Shown piece after piece: positions 24,826 through 33,746 of a stretch of DNA of 64,000 bases; position 1 is the first letter of the stretch; each line of letters begins with the position of its first letter. A model generated the notes under the pieces. The model made no database searches. It saw only the letters and a list, made by a program, of their open reading frames with translations, and had not been told where the DNA came from. Made by a program: the position numbers and the translations under genes. Origin of the DNA: SZAS-103 sp038216155. Lineage in GTDB: Bacteria > Pseudomonadota > Gammaproteobacteria > Xanthomonadales > Xanthomonadaceae. The stretch is from NCBI GenBank assembly GCA_038216155.1, contig JBBQQH010000002.1, positions 1-64,000 on the forward strand, read 5' to 3'.

Positions 24826-27800
24826 CTACTTTTCCACTCGCCAATTGAGCGAGGCGCGGCTTTCGCGGCCGGACTCGATCTGGATGTCGAAGCCGTGTTT
24901 GAGCAGATACTTCAGCGTGACCACTTCGCCGCTGCCGACCAATGACACGCCGTAACTGATGAACAGCCGCGGCGAGAGGTATTTGCCAACGGTAAATGCG
25001 GCGCTGCCCAGCGCGCGTGACTGGGTCACACCGGCTTCGTCCAGGCCCAGGCGCGCACCGATCTTCTGACCGATCAAATTGCCGCCGACCGACAATGCGG
25101 CGGCGGCGGCGCCGATCTGCCGCGACTCGTCGCCGCTGGCGGTATTTAACGGCCGTCCTAGTACGAGGTAGGACAGTGCGTTGGAACTGTCCATCGCCGG
25201 CGTTGAGGTAATGTCGGTGCGCGGCGCCTGCGCATTACCGCGCACCCGCACGCCAACGGTGACGCCATCATCGAACGTGCGATCGGCCAGCACGTCGAGT
25301 GACGGATTGTCGATGCGGCTGTTGACGTAGCTCAACCGCCCGCGCTCGATGTTCAGATTCTGCCCGTACGCGGCATAGCGACCGCTGACATTGAGCGTGC
25401 CGGTCGCGCGCATTTCTCTGCCCTGCGGTTGCACCACGCGCAACTCGCCGCCGAGTTTGCCGTCAAGGCCAAACCCCTTGAGCGCGACGTTGTCACCCAG
25501 TGCCAGCACCAGGTCGGTGTCAATCGCCAGCACGCCGCCATGCGCCGGATCGACCGGATCGAGCACGACCACATCCGGCGATGGCGAGACGGTGGTGTCT
25601 AGGCGTTCCAGATCGATGCTGGCGGTCGGCACCGCGACCTTGCCGCGCAGTTGCAACGTGTGGTTTAGGTATTGCAGTTGCAGGTCTGGATTTGCGACCG
25701 CCGAAAGCTCCGGCGTGTTGGCAATGCGCACGTTGGTGCCGGTGAGATTGACCAGCAGCGGCGCGGTGGCATCGTTCCAGCGCAGGCGCCCGTCGATGTT
25801 GAGCGTGCCCTCGCCCGATTGCGCCGAGCCGGTGATACGGGTATCGCCGTTGACGGCAGCAGCGAGTTGCACGATGCCGGAAGTGAGCTTGATCCCGAGC
25901 GCCGGCAGCTCGGCGGAAAAATCGCGCAGCGTGGCCTGACCCGAGAGCTGCGGATGACCGCGCGTTCCGCCCAGCACGAATTGACCGGTCAGCTCGCCCT
26001 TGGGCGCAGCGAGATCGACCGAGAACAATTCGAGCCAGGTAACGTCATGCAGGTCGAGAGCGAGCGTGCCACTCAGCGGCGCTGCGTTGGCCAGGCCAGT
26101 ATCGATTTGAGCGGCAATGGTGCCGCCGACCGACAAATCCGAACGCAGTTGCAGCTTCACGCGCTGACCATCGAGTGCGAGTTGCGCGATCAGGTTGCTA
26201 TAGCCAAGCAGATCGCGCTGGCGATCGGCGCCGAGGCGAATCCCGCCCTGTGCAGACTTGAGCGTTGCGTTGCCGGTCCAGCCATTGCCGGCAGCGGCGA
26301 AGTGCGCGTCGAGATCGAGCGAGCCGTGCGCACGCGGCGCGATGTCGGCTTGTTGCAGCCATGGATTTGCCAGCGCCAGCGGCAGGCCGCGACCGCTGAT
26401 GTTGGCGCTGCGCGGCCAGTCGGCATCCACACACAGCGCGCCGCCGCCAACCGCATCCAGACACGCGCGATCAAGCTTCAGCGCATTTGCCGCGTAGGCG
26501 AAATTCGCTGGCGTGGTGAGGTTCCACGCAACCCCGCGCGGCGGCGTGTAATGCAGACTGGCGACGCGACCGCGCCAGCCGCTGCCTTGCTGCTGCGCCT
26601 GGCCGGCAATCGCGATGGTGCCGACGCTGCCGGTCGCGTTGGCATCCAGCCGCAGCGCATCGAGTGAACCATTGATCTGCGCATGCACGCGTTCGATGCC
26701 GGCCACGCCCTGCAAGCCCTGCGCGTCGAGTTGCAGCACGCCTTGTCCGCCGTGTGCGGGCAAGCGCCCATCCAGATGCAGGGTCTTGGCCTGATAGCCG
26801 GCCCAGCGCAACGCCTGACCATCGATGGTGCCGGAGATGGCGGGCATGCTGGGGTCGCCCTGCAGTGTGAGAGACCCAGTCATCGATCCAGAGGCGTTCG
26901 GCAGCAGATCGTCGAGATGTAACGGCGCAAAACGCACCGCCAGATCGAGGGTGCGCCCGAACGCGCCGCTGGCCAGCACGTGGCTGTCACCGACGTGCAA
27001 ATCGATGTCGGTCTGGCCGCTACCGGCGCTGTCTGCAGCAGCGCGCTGCCAGTCAAGCGCCACTCGTCCCGACAATTTGCGCCCACGCAACTCGCCACCG
27101 AGTTGGTCGACTTTGACGCTGGCACTGACCGCGCCGTCGTCGGTCCGTTCGCCGTGCGTGATCAGCTTCCCGGTGACTGCACCGTTGAAATCCGGGGAGA
27201 AATAGCCCGGGTCGAAACGATCGAGGGTCGCGTCGAATTGCCATACCAGGTGTGGCGACCACTGCACCAAACCGACCGCGTCCAGCGCTCCGGCCGGCGT
27301 GCGCGCGTTCAGCGATTCAAGCTGCAACTGCTCGCGATTGCCGTGTCCGCGCAGCGTCAGCTTCGCGATCTCTTGCGCACGTACAAGCTGCAAAGCCCCT
27401 TGCACGGTCCATGCGTTCAGCGTACCGGCAAGCTTGAGATCGCCTTCGGCCTGCACCGACTGAATCGTTGCAGCGCCAGCTTGCGGCGAAGCGGCCCAGC
27501 GCAAGCCGTGCAGTTGCGCGCGCACATCAACTAATGGCGATGTCGGGCGCAGATCGAGTTGACCATCAAGCTGCACGCGGCCATCGAGCACATCCAGCAG
27601 CAGCGGTTGCGCGCGGAAAACGCCTTGCGTATAAGCCAGTTGCGATGGCGCGATCACGACTACCGTGTTTGCCTGCGCGATACGACCGGTGACGCGCGCG
27701 ACACCGCCGGTGCCGGTTGCATTGAGCCGGATCGACAACGGAACCGCGCCGGTCGCGCTGGCCGGATCGATCAGCAATGCCGGCGTGATGCGCGGCGCGA

Positions 27801-28665
27801 TCGTCGCCAGCGACCATTGCGGCACACTTCGACCCTTGCTCAAATCCATTCGCAGCGCATATGCATCCGGCGCGCGCCCGCGAACGCTGGCGATAAAGCG
27901 ATCCATATCGCCACCGGCCAGCACGTGCAGTGTCGCTGGCGTGGAGCCGTCGGATGGCGCCGGCGCGGTGAGGTCGGCAAGCAGGCGCAGATGATAGTTG
28001 CTGGCAACATCGACGCGCGCATCGAGCGTGCCGTGGCCGCGATCACTGGTGACTTGCATGCTGCGCAGTGCGAGCACCCCCGGCGCAAGATCCAGACCGC
28101 CATCAAGGGTGACGATGTTGATGATGGGTGCCTGAGCTTGGCTCACGCGCAATCCACGCACGTGCATGCTGTCGGCGCCAAGGTCAAACGGCACTTCAAA
28201 TTTTGGCAAAACATCCGGCCAGGTTGGCGGTGGCTTGGGCTTGGTGTCCTTCGGCAAATCGAGGCTGGCGGTTTCGACATCCAGTCGCGACAGTCGCAAT
28301 TTTTTGCGAAGCAGCGGTTGCAGCGTGGCAACCAGGGTGATGCGTTGCGCGCGAAAGTCGAGGCCGTCGTGTTGGTAATGCACGCCATACAACGTGAGCG
28401 GGCCGCTGATCACGCCATCGGCGCGCTGCCAAGTCAGCGAATCCGCCGGCAGCGTGGCAACGATCCGCGCAAGAATTGTATTGCGACCGCTGACCGTCAC
28501 CAGCAGCCAGAACAGCAGCGCCGCAATGACGACCACCAGCAACACGCCGCCAATGCCGACATGCCGCAGCCAACGGCGGCGCGGGAATTGGGGCGGCGAT
28601 TTTTTTGGCGCGGCGGACTTGGCCGAGCCAGAACCAACCTGCGCATTCTCCGGCGTGCTGCTCAC
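24826..28665 (-). CDS. tamB: Translocation and assembly module protein TamB
   Basis: A 1279-residue AsmA-like protein. It has one N-terminal transmembrane helix (about 37-58) anchoring it in the inner membrane, a very long periplasmic repeat region rich in beta-strands with DLRPTSPLVDVRA-like units, and a conserved C-terminal TamB (DUF490) domain ending in SYGVSLVGSGEVVTLKYLL. TamB spans the periplasm, pairs with TamA, and is implicated in outer-membrane protein assembly and phospholipid transport. The start codon overlaps the tamA stop by 4 bp, showing translational coupling. Confidence 0.95.
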   Translation of the reverse strand: MSSTPENAQVGSGSAKSAAPKKSPPQFPRRRWLRHVGIGGVLLVVVIAALLFWLLVTVSGRNTILARIVATLPADSLTWQRADGVISGPLTLYGVHYQHDGLDFRAQRITLVATLQPLLRKKLRLSRLDVETASLDLPKDTKPKPPPTWPDVLPKFEVPFDLGADSMHVRGLRVSQAQAPIINIVTLDGGLDLAPGVLALRSMQVTSDRGHGTLDARVDVASNYHLRLLADLTAPAPSDGSTPATLHVLAGGDMDRFIASVRGRAPDAYALRMDLSKGRSVPQWSLATIAPRITPALLIDPASATGAVPLSIRLNATGTGGVARVTGRIAQANTVVVIAPSQLAYTQGVFRAQPLLLDVLDGRVQLDGQLDLRPTSPLVDVRAQLHGLRWAASPQAGAATIQSVQAEGDLKLAGTLNAWTVQGALQLVRAQEIAKLTLRGHGNREQLQLESLNARTPAGALDAVGLVQWSPHLVWQFDATLDRFDPGYFSPDFNGAVTGKLITHGERTDDGAVSASVKVDQLGGELRGRKLSGRVALDWQRAAADSAGSGQTDIDLHVGDSHVLASGAFGRTLDLAVRFAPLHLDDLLPNASGSMTGSLTLQGDPSMPAISGTIDGQALRWAGYQAKTLHLDGRLPAHGGQGVLQLDAQGLQGVAGIERVHAQINGSLDALRLDANATGSVGTIAIAGQAQQQGSGWRGRVASLHYTPPRGVAWNLTTPANFAYAANALKLDRACLDAVGGGALCVDADWPRSANISGRGLPLALANPWLQQADIAPRAHGSLDLDAHFAAAGNGWTGNATLKSAQGGIRLGADRQRDLLGYSNLIAQLALDGQRVKLQLRSDLSVGGTIAAQIDTGLANAAPLSGTLALDLHDVTWLELFSVDLAAPKGELTGQFVLGGTRGHPQLSGQATLRDFSAELPALGIKLTSGIVQLAAAVNGDTRITGSAQSGEGTLNIDGRLRWNDATAPLLVNLTGTNVRIANTPELSAVANPDLQLQYLNHTLQLRGKVAVPTASIDLERLDTTVSPSPDVVVLDPVDPAHGGVLAIDTDLVLALGDNVALKGFGLDGKLGGELRVVQPQGREMRATGTLNVSGRYAAYGQNLNIERGRLSYVNSRIDNPSLDVLADRTFDDGVTVGVRVRGNAQAPRTDITSTPAMDSSNALSYLVLGRPLNTASGDESRQIGAAAAALSVGGNLIGQKIGARLGLDEAGVTQSRALGSAAFTVGKYLSPRLFISYGVSLVGSGEVVTLKYLLKHGFDIQIESGRESRASLNWRVEK

Positions 28666-30410
28666 AGATCGGTGCCGATATTCAGATGCAGCCGGATCGG
28701 CGATTTCGGATCGTTCAAACCGTGTGCGAGGTCGATCCGCACCGGCCCCACCGGCGAGCGCCAGCGCACGCCGAAACCAACGCCGACGTGCGTAACGGGC
28801 CGATCATTGAATGCGTCGCCCGCATCCACGAACACCGCACCGCCCCACGTCTGTGTGAAGCGATGCTCGAACTCGGCGCTGACCACCGCAAGATTGCGCC
28901 CACCGACCACACGACCGAGCACGCGCGGGCCGACTTCCTGATACCCATAACCACGAATGCTGTTGTCGCCACCGGCGAAGAAACGCAGCGACGGCGGCAA
29001 CTGGTCGAAGTCCTTGGTAAAGCTGCGACCGATTTCGCCGCGCAATAGCACGCGATTCAAATGTCCGAGACTGAAGACGAAACTTCCCTTCAATCGCACT
29101 TGCGCAAAATCGACATCCGAACCAATCGACGTGGTGCCGCCGCGCAATTCGGTTGACAAACCCCAGCCGCGTGTCGGATACAACTTGTCATCGCCGTTGG
29201 ACACGCTGGCGCTGAGTGAGGGAAACACCAGCGTCGCATAACGGTTGAGCTGCGGGATCATGAAATCCTCGTAGCGCTCGCGCTGGTAATGCAGTCCGGC
29301 CAGCACGTTCCAGCCATGCACGCGACCATCGCGTTCGCCGACCACTTCCAACAACTGCTGGTTGATTGCATCGGTCTGCTCGTCGCGCAGGCCGGTGCGC
29401 AGCGTGTAGAAGCCGTTTAACCAGTCGAACGCGGGAACGCGGTATCGCGCGCCGATGATCTTGCGGCGCTGCGCGATTTCCAGTTGCGCATCGGCCTTGT
29501 GACCGCGCTTGTTGAGCCAGCGCCGGTTGAAACCGAGCTGCACGCCGGCGCCGCTGTCGGTGCCATAACTCAGGCCCGCGCTATAGACATTGCGCTTGCC
29601 CGGCGTGGTGCTGATCTCGATCGGTACCTTGCCGTCTTTTTTTTCATCGAGCTTCGGACTGACGTCGATCACGCTGAAATAATCGAGATCGGCCAGCGAC
29701 TGCTGCAAGTCGAACAACTTCTGCTGGTTGTAAAAATCATCGTCCTTCCACGGCACCAGCTTGTCGAACAGGCCGGGCTTGAACTGATTCGGACCGAAGC
29801 GCGTCTCGCCGATGCGATAGCGCACGCCGCTGTCCCAGCGCACGTTCATATCCGCCGCGTGTTCGGCGCGAGTGACCTCGACCTTGTGTTCGGCGATATT
29901 GGCATCGAAATAGCCGCGCTGGCCCAGCCGCTGATTGACGTTGTTCTTGTTGGCTTCGTATAGCCTGTGATCGAGCACCGCGCCCTTGCCCGGCACGAAA
30001 CCCTGCACCGCTTCACTCACCACCGCATCGTCTTGCGCCTGGCCGTCCATCACAACCTGTTGCTCGCGCACGCGCACCGGTTCGCCCAAGGTCACATCGA
30101 ACACCACCGTCACCGCATCGCCGCTGCGCTGTGTGTCAGCTTTCACCTGGGTGTCGTAATAGCCATACGGCTCAAGCGCGGTGCGGATTTCCTCCGGCGC
30201 CTTGCGCAACAAGAAGGACAGTCGTTCCTCGCTGAGCTGCGCGCGCAACGTCGAATCGAGCCGCTGCAACGAAATCGACTGCTCGGCGTTGTGCAACTGA
30301 TCTGGATCGGCAATGCCGCGCACCTGCACATTGACCAACTGCACCGCCGCCGCGGGCGTGATGGCGATCAGGCTGGCTGCGAGGGCGAACAAACGAAACA
30401 AAGGCGGCAT
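28662..30410 (-). CDS. tamA: Outer membrane assembly protein TamA
   Basis: A 582-residue Omp85-family protein: signal peptide (1-21), three POTRA domains (about 22-260, with LEPYGYYDTQV and QRGYFDANIAEHKV), then a 16-stranded surface-antigen barrel containing the lid-lock motif region FFAGGDNSIRGYGYQEVGPR and ending in HLNIGTDL. It forms the outer-membrane part of the TAM complex with TamB. The start is taken as ATG 30410 from the signal peptide; GTG 30416 two codons upstream is equally possible. It lies 100 bp after glyS on the same strand and overlaps tamB. Confidence 0.95.
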   Translation of the reverse strand: MPPLFRLFALAASLIAITPAAAVQLVNVQVRGIADPDQLHNAEQSISLQRLDSTLRAQLSEERLSFLLRKAPEEIRTALEPYGYYDTQVKADTQRSGDAVTVVFDVTLGEPVRVREQQVVMDGQAQDDAVVSEAVQGFVPGKGAVLDHRLYEANKNNVNQRLGQRGYFDANIAEHKVEVTRAEHAADMNVRWDSGVRYRIGETRFGPNQFKPGLFDKLVPWKDDDFYNQQKLFDLQQSLADLDYFSVIDVSPKLDEKKDGKVPIEISTTPGKRNVYSAGLSYGTDSGAGVQLGFNRRWLNKRGHKADAQLEIAQRRKIIGARYRVPAFDWLNGFYTLRTGLRDEQTDAINQQLLEVVGERDGRVHGWNVLAGLHYQRERYEDFMIPQLNRYATLVFPSLSASVSNGDDKLYPTRGWGLSTELRGGTTSIGSDVDFAQVRLKGSFVFSLGHLNRVLLRGEIGRSFTKDFDQLPPSLRFFAGGDNSIRGYGYQEVGPRVLGRVVGGRNLAVVSAEFEHRFTQTWGGAVFVDAGDAFNDRPVTHVGVGFGVRWRSPVGPVRIDLAHGLNDPKSPIRLHLNIGTDL

Positions 30411-30510
30411 CGGCACAAGCTTACCCGCCGCACGCGCATTGGGTGTGAGCCGGTGCTTAACCGGAGGGCAGCAAATCGCGGAGTCAGGGTGCAGCGTTGC
30501 CGCCACAGGC

Positions 30511-32781
30511 CTACGACAGCAACGAGATTTCCGCGACCGTGGCGAAGCGGTCGGCCAGCTGCTTGAGCAAGGCCAGCCGGTTGCGGCGCACCGCCGCGTC
30601 CTCCGCCATCACCATTACGCCATCGAAGAACGCATCCACCGGCGCACGCAACGCGGCGAGCCGGCGCAGGGTGCCGACATAGTCCTTTTGCGCCAGCAAC
30701 GGATCGGTCTCTGTTATCGCCTGTTCGACCGCATCGTGCAGAGCGCGCTCGGCATCGTTATCGAACAGTGCCGGATCGACGGCATCCGAAATCGTTTCGG
30801 CCTCGGCGGATTTCTTCAGGATGTTGCGGATGCGCTTGTTCGCCGCAGCCAGCGCTGGCGCCTCGGGCAACTGCGCGAATTCGCCGATGGCTTTGAGACG
30901 TTGGTCGAGATCAAACAACGAACCACGCGTGCTTTCGGAACGCGCAAGCCCCTCTCCCCGTTCGTGGTGAGGAGCCGTCGAGCCTGTCGAGACGGCGTCT
31001 CGAACCACATCACCACGAAAACTCGCAGCAGCCGCATCGAAATGCGCGGATGGCATAGCTTGTTCATCGTAATAATGGCGCAGGCGATCGAGAATAAAAT
31101 CTAAAAGCTCAACCACGTTTTGCGATGGATATATCGTATTGGTATTTGTCGTTTGATAGCCGTCAACACTGACACCTTGCTGTTCCGCATGACTCGCTGT
31201 ATTGGAAAGCTTTTGAACGGCCTCCCACCGAAGTGCACGCGATGCGCTGGCTTCGGCCTCCACGAGTAGCTTGCGTAAATCAAGGTCGATTCCGGCTTCG
31301 ATGATCGTCCTTGCCAGCCCTAAGGCCGCGCGTCGCAATGCAAACGGATCCTTGCTGCCAGTGGGCTTCAGCCCAGCCGCGAAGCCACCCGCCAACGTGT
31401 CCAGCCGCTCCGCAATCGCCAGAACTTGCCCGAGTTTCGATGGCGCAATCGCATCGCCGCCAAAGCGCGGCATATACGCTTGGTCGATCGCGTCGGCGAC
31501 ATCGCCGGTTTCGCCGGCTGCACTCGCGTAGTAGCGACCGGCGATACCCTGCAATTCCGGGAATTCGTTGACCAGGCGCGATTGCAGGTCGGCTTTCGAC
31601 AGTTCCGCCGCGCGCCGTGCGTGCTGAAGATCAACGCCAACTTCTGTCGCAATCGCTTCGGCCAGCGCCATCACCCGCGCGGTCTTGTCGGCGTAACTAC
31701 CCAGCTTCTGCTGATAGGTGACCGAAGCAAGGCCTGCACGCATTGCGTCGAGTCCTTGCTTGAGGTCTTCGTCAAAGAAGAACTGCGCATCGGCGAAACG
31801 CGGTCGGATCACGCGCTCGTAGCCTTTGCGGATTTGATCCTCGTCGGTCGACGCGATGTTGGCGATGCCGATAAAACGTTCGGTGAGGCGATGTTCGTGG
31901 TTGAGCAACGGGAAGAATTTCTGGTTCGCTTCCATCGTCGAGATCAACGCCTCATGCGGCACGCGCAAAAAGGCCGGCTCGAAGCCGCCGAGGATCGCCT
32001 TCGGCCATTCGACCAGGCAGTTCACTTCCTCGAGCAATGCGTCGGGAATGCGCGCGACGCCATCGGCGCGCTCGGCAGCCGCTTCGATTTCCGCACGCAA
32101 GCGCTTACGACGCTCGTCCGGATCGACCAGCACCTGCGCGCTGCGCAAGGCATCGACATAGTCTTCGGGCCTGCCGATCCAGACCGCTTTCGGATGATGA
32201 AAACGATGGCCGCGGCTCATGCGATCTGAGCGGATACCGAACAGTTCAGCATCGACAACCTGATCGCCAAGCAACATCACCAGCCAATGCACCGGCCGCG
32301 CGAATGCGAAATCGTGATCGCCCCAGCGCATCGGCTTGGGGATCGGCATCGCCTTGATCGCATCGGCAAGGATCGACGGCAACAACGATGCGGTGCTCGC
32401 GCCCGGCTTCACGCTGCATGCGACGAAGCGCTCGCCCTTGGCGTCGGTAATGCGTTCGAGCTGCGAAACATAGAGGCTGTTCTTCTGCGCGAAACCCTTC
32501 AGCGCCGGCGTCGGTTCGCCATTGGCATCGATTGCGATGTTGGCGTAAGGGCCGAGTGCTTCAAAGCGTTGCTCGGGTTGTTCGATCGCGACCAGCGGCA
32601 GCAACACGGCGAGGCGTCGTGGCGTGTACAGCGGTTTCGCTGCGCCGCGCTCGAAGGCAATACCGCGCTTTTCCAGACCGGCGATGATCCCGTTGAAAAA
32701 AGCTTGTGCAAGCTCGGGTAATGCCTTGACCGGCAGCTCTTCGGTGCCGACTTCGATCAGCAACGATGTCGACTCAGCCAT
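30511..32781 (-). CDS. glyS: Glycyl-tRNA synthetase beta subunit
   Basis: A 756-residue beta subunit of the heterotetrameric glycyl-tRNA synthetase, starting MAESTSLLIEVGTEELP and ending in the anticodon-binding region. E. coli GlyS has 689 residues. The excess is in the stretch before KAIGEFAQLPEAPALAAANKRIRNIL. One insert of about 40 residues (TASHAEQQGVS through NTNTIYPSQ) has AT-richer DNA; a second of about 30 residues (AVSTGSTAPHHERGEG onward) is made by a dispersed palindromic repeat. Both keep the frame. The start ATG 32781 lies inside the end of glyQ (8-bp overlap) with GGCAGGAG upstream, so the subunits are coupled. Confidence 0.95.
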   Translation of the reverse strand: MAESTSLLIEVGTEELPVKALPELAQAFFNGIIAGLEKRGIAFERGAAKPLYTPRRLAVLLPLVAIEQPEQRFEALGPYANIAIDANGEPTPALKGFAQKNSLYVSQLERITDAKGERFVACSVKPGASTASLLPSILADAIKAMPIPKPMRWGDHDFAFARPVHWLVMLLGDQVVDAELFGIRSDRMSRGHRFHHPKAVWIGRPEDYVDALRSAQVLVDPDERRKRLRAEIEAAAERADGVARIPDALLEEVNCLVEWPKAILGGFEPAFLRVPHEALISTMEANQKFFPLLNHEHRLTERFIGIANIASTDEDQIRKGYERVIRPRFADAQFFFDEDLKQGLDAMRAGLASVTYQQKLGSYADKTARVMALAEAIATEVGVDLQHARRAAELSKADLQSRLVNEFPELQGIAGRYYASAAGETGDVADAIDQAYMPRFGGDAIAPSKLGQVLAIAERLDTLAGGFAAGLKPTGSKDPFALRRAALGLARTIIEAGIDLDLRKLLVEAEASASRALRWEAVQKLSNTASHAEQQGVSVDGYQTTNTNTIYPSQNVVELLDFILDRLRHYYDEQAMPSAHFDAAAASFRGDVVRDAVSTGSTAPHHERGEGLARSESTRGSLFDLDQRLKAIGEFAQLPEAPALAAANKRIRNILKKSAEAETISDAVDPALFDNDAERALHDAVEQAITETDPLLAQKDYVGTLRRLAALRAPVDAFFDGVMVMAEDAAVRRNRLALLKQLADRFATVAEISLLS
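30951..31019. repeat. Dispersed palindromic repeat inserted in glyS
   Basis: TTCGTGGTGA (30961-30970) and TCACCACGAA (31010-31019) are perfect 10-bp inverted arms around 39 bp that contain a further GTCGAGCCTGTCGAGAC core. The flanking CCCTCTCCCC matches the C-rich part of the intergenic repeat at 6344-6657. It is the same family, here translated as part of GlyS. Confidence 0.8.
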
Positions 32782-33691
32782 GCGCGATCTCCTGCCGTGC
32801 ACGCAGTTGCTCGCGTTTGGCGACGTACGCTTCGGCGCAGGCCTTGGATAGCGTGCGCACGCGCAGGATGAATCGCTGGCGTTCGGTCACGCTGATCGCG
32901 CGGCGAGCATCCAGCAGATTGAAACAATGGCTGGCCTTGCACACCTGCTCGTAAGCCGGCAGCGGCAGGCCGAGCTCGACCAGCTTCAGCGCCTCTTTCT
33001 CGCACGCGTCGAAACGGTGGAACAGTTCTGCCACATCGGCGTGTTCGAAATTGTATGTGCTCTGCTCGACTTCATTTTGGTGATAGACATCGCGATAGGT
33101 CACCGGTCCTTGCGGACCGTGTGTCCAGACGATGTCAAACACGTCATCGACGTTCTGCAGGTACATGCACAGGCGTTCGAGTCCGTAGGTGATCTCGCCC
33201 AGCACCCGCTTGCATTCGATCCCGCCGGCTTGCTGAAAATAGGTGAACTGGGTGACCTCCATCCCGTTCAACCACACTTCCCAACCCAGGCCCCACGCGC
33301 CGAGCGTCGGTGATTCCCAGTTGTCCTCGACCAGCCGCAGATCGTGCACCAATGGATCGATGCCGAGCTCGCGCAGCGAATTGAAGTAGCGCTCGACAAT
33401 ATCGTCCGGGCTCGGCTTCATCACCACTTGATACTGGTAGTAACGCTGCAGGCGATTGGGGTTCTCGCCGTAACGGCCATCGGTCGGACGCCGGCACGGC
33501 TGCACGAATGCCGCATTCCATGGCTCGGGGCCAAGCGCGCGCAAAAAGGTCGCCGGATGAAACGTGCCCGCGCCCACCTCCATATCCAGCGGCTGGATCA
33601 GCACGCAACCCTGCCGCGCCCAGTAGGCGTTGAGGGCCTGGATCAGCTCCTGAAAGGTCGGAGCGTTTTGGGTCGCGGGGGTTTGCGGCAC
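32774..33691 (-). CDS. glyQ: Glycyl-tRNA synthetase alpha subunit
   Basis: A 305-residue class II synthetase catalytic subunit, almost identical in motif order to E. coli GlyQ (303 aa): YWARQGC, QPLDMEVGAGTFHP, ALGPEPWNAAFVQPCRRPTDGRYGENPNR, GWEVWLNGMEVTQFTYFQQ and ASHCFNLLDARRAISVTER. It activates glycine together with GlyS. There is no ATG near the expected start; GTG 33691 gives the family length and is chosen, with an upstream CTG possible. It is divergent from the GspE/PilB-type gene, 55 bp apart, and overlaps glyS by 8 bp. Confidence 0.95.
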   Translation of the reverse strand: MPQTPATQNAPTFQELIQALNAYWARQGCVLIQPLDMEVGAGTFHPATFLRALGPEPWNAAFVQPCRRPTDGRYGENPNRLQRYYQYQVVMKPSPDDIVERYFNSLRELGIDPLVHDLRLVEDNWESPTLGAWGLGWEVWLNGMEVTQFTYFQQAGGIECKRVLGEITYGLERLCMYLQNVDDVFDIVWTHGPQGPVTYRDVYHQNEVEQSTYNFEHADVAELFHRFDACEKEALKLVELGLPLPAYEQVCKASHCFNLLDARRAISVTERQRFILRVRTLSKACAEAYVAKREQLRARQEIAHG

Positions 33692-33746
33692 GGTGACGAT
33701 GGCGGTCAGGCTAGGCGCGCTAGTATAGCGGGCGGCTTCGCAGCGA

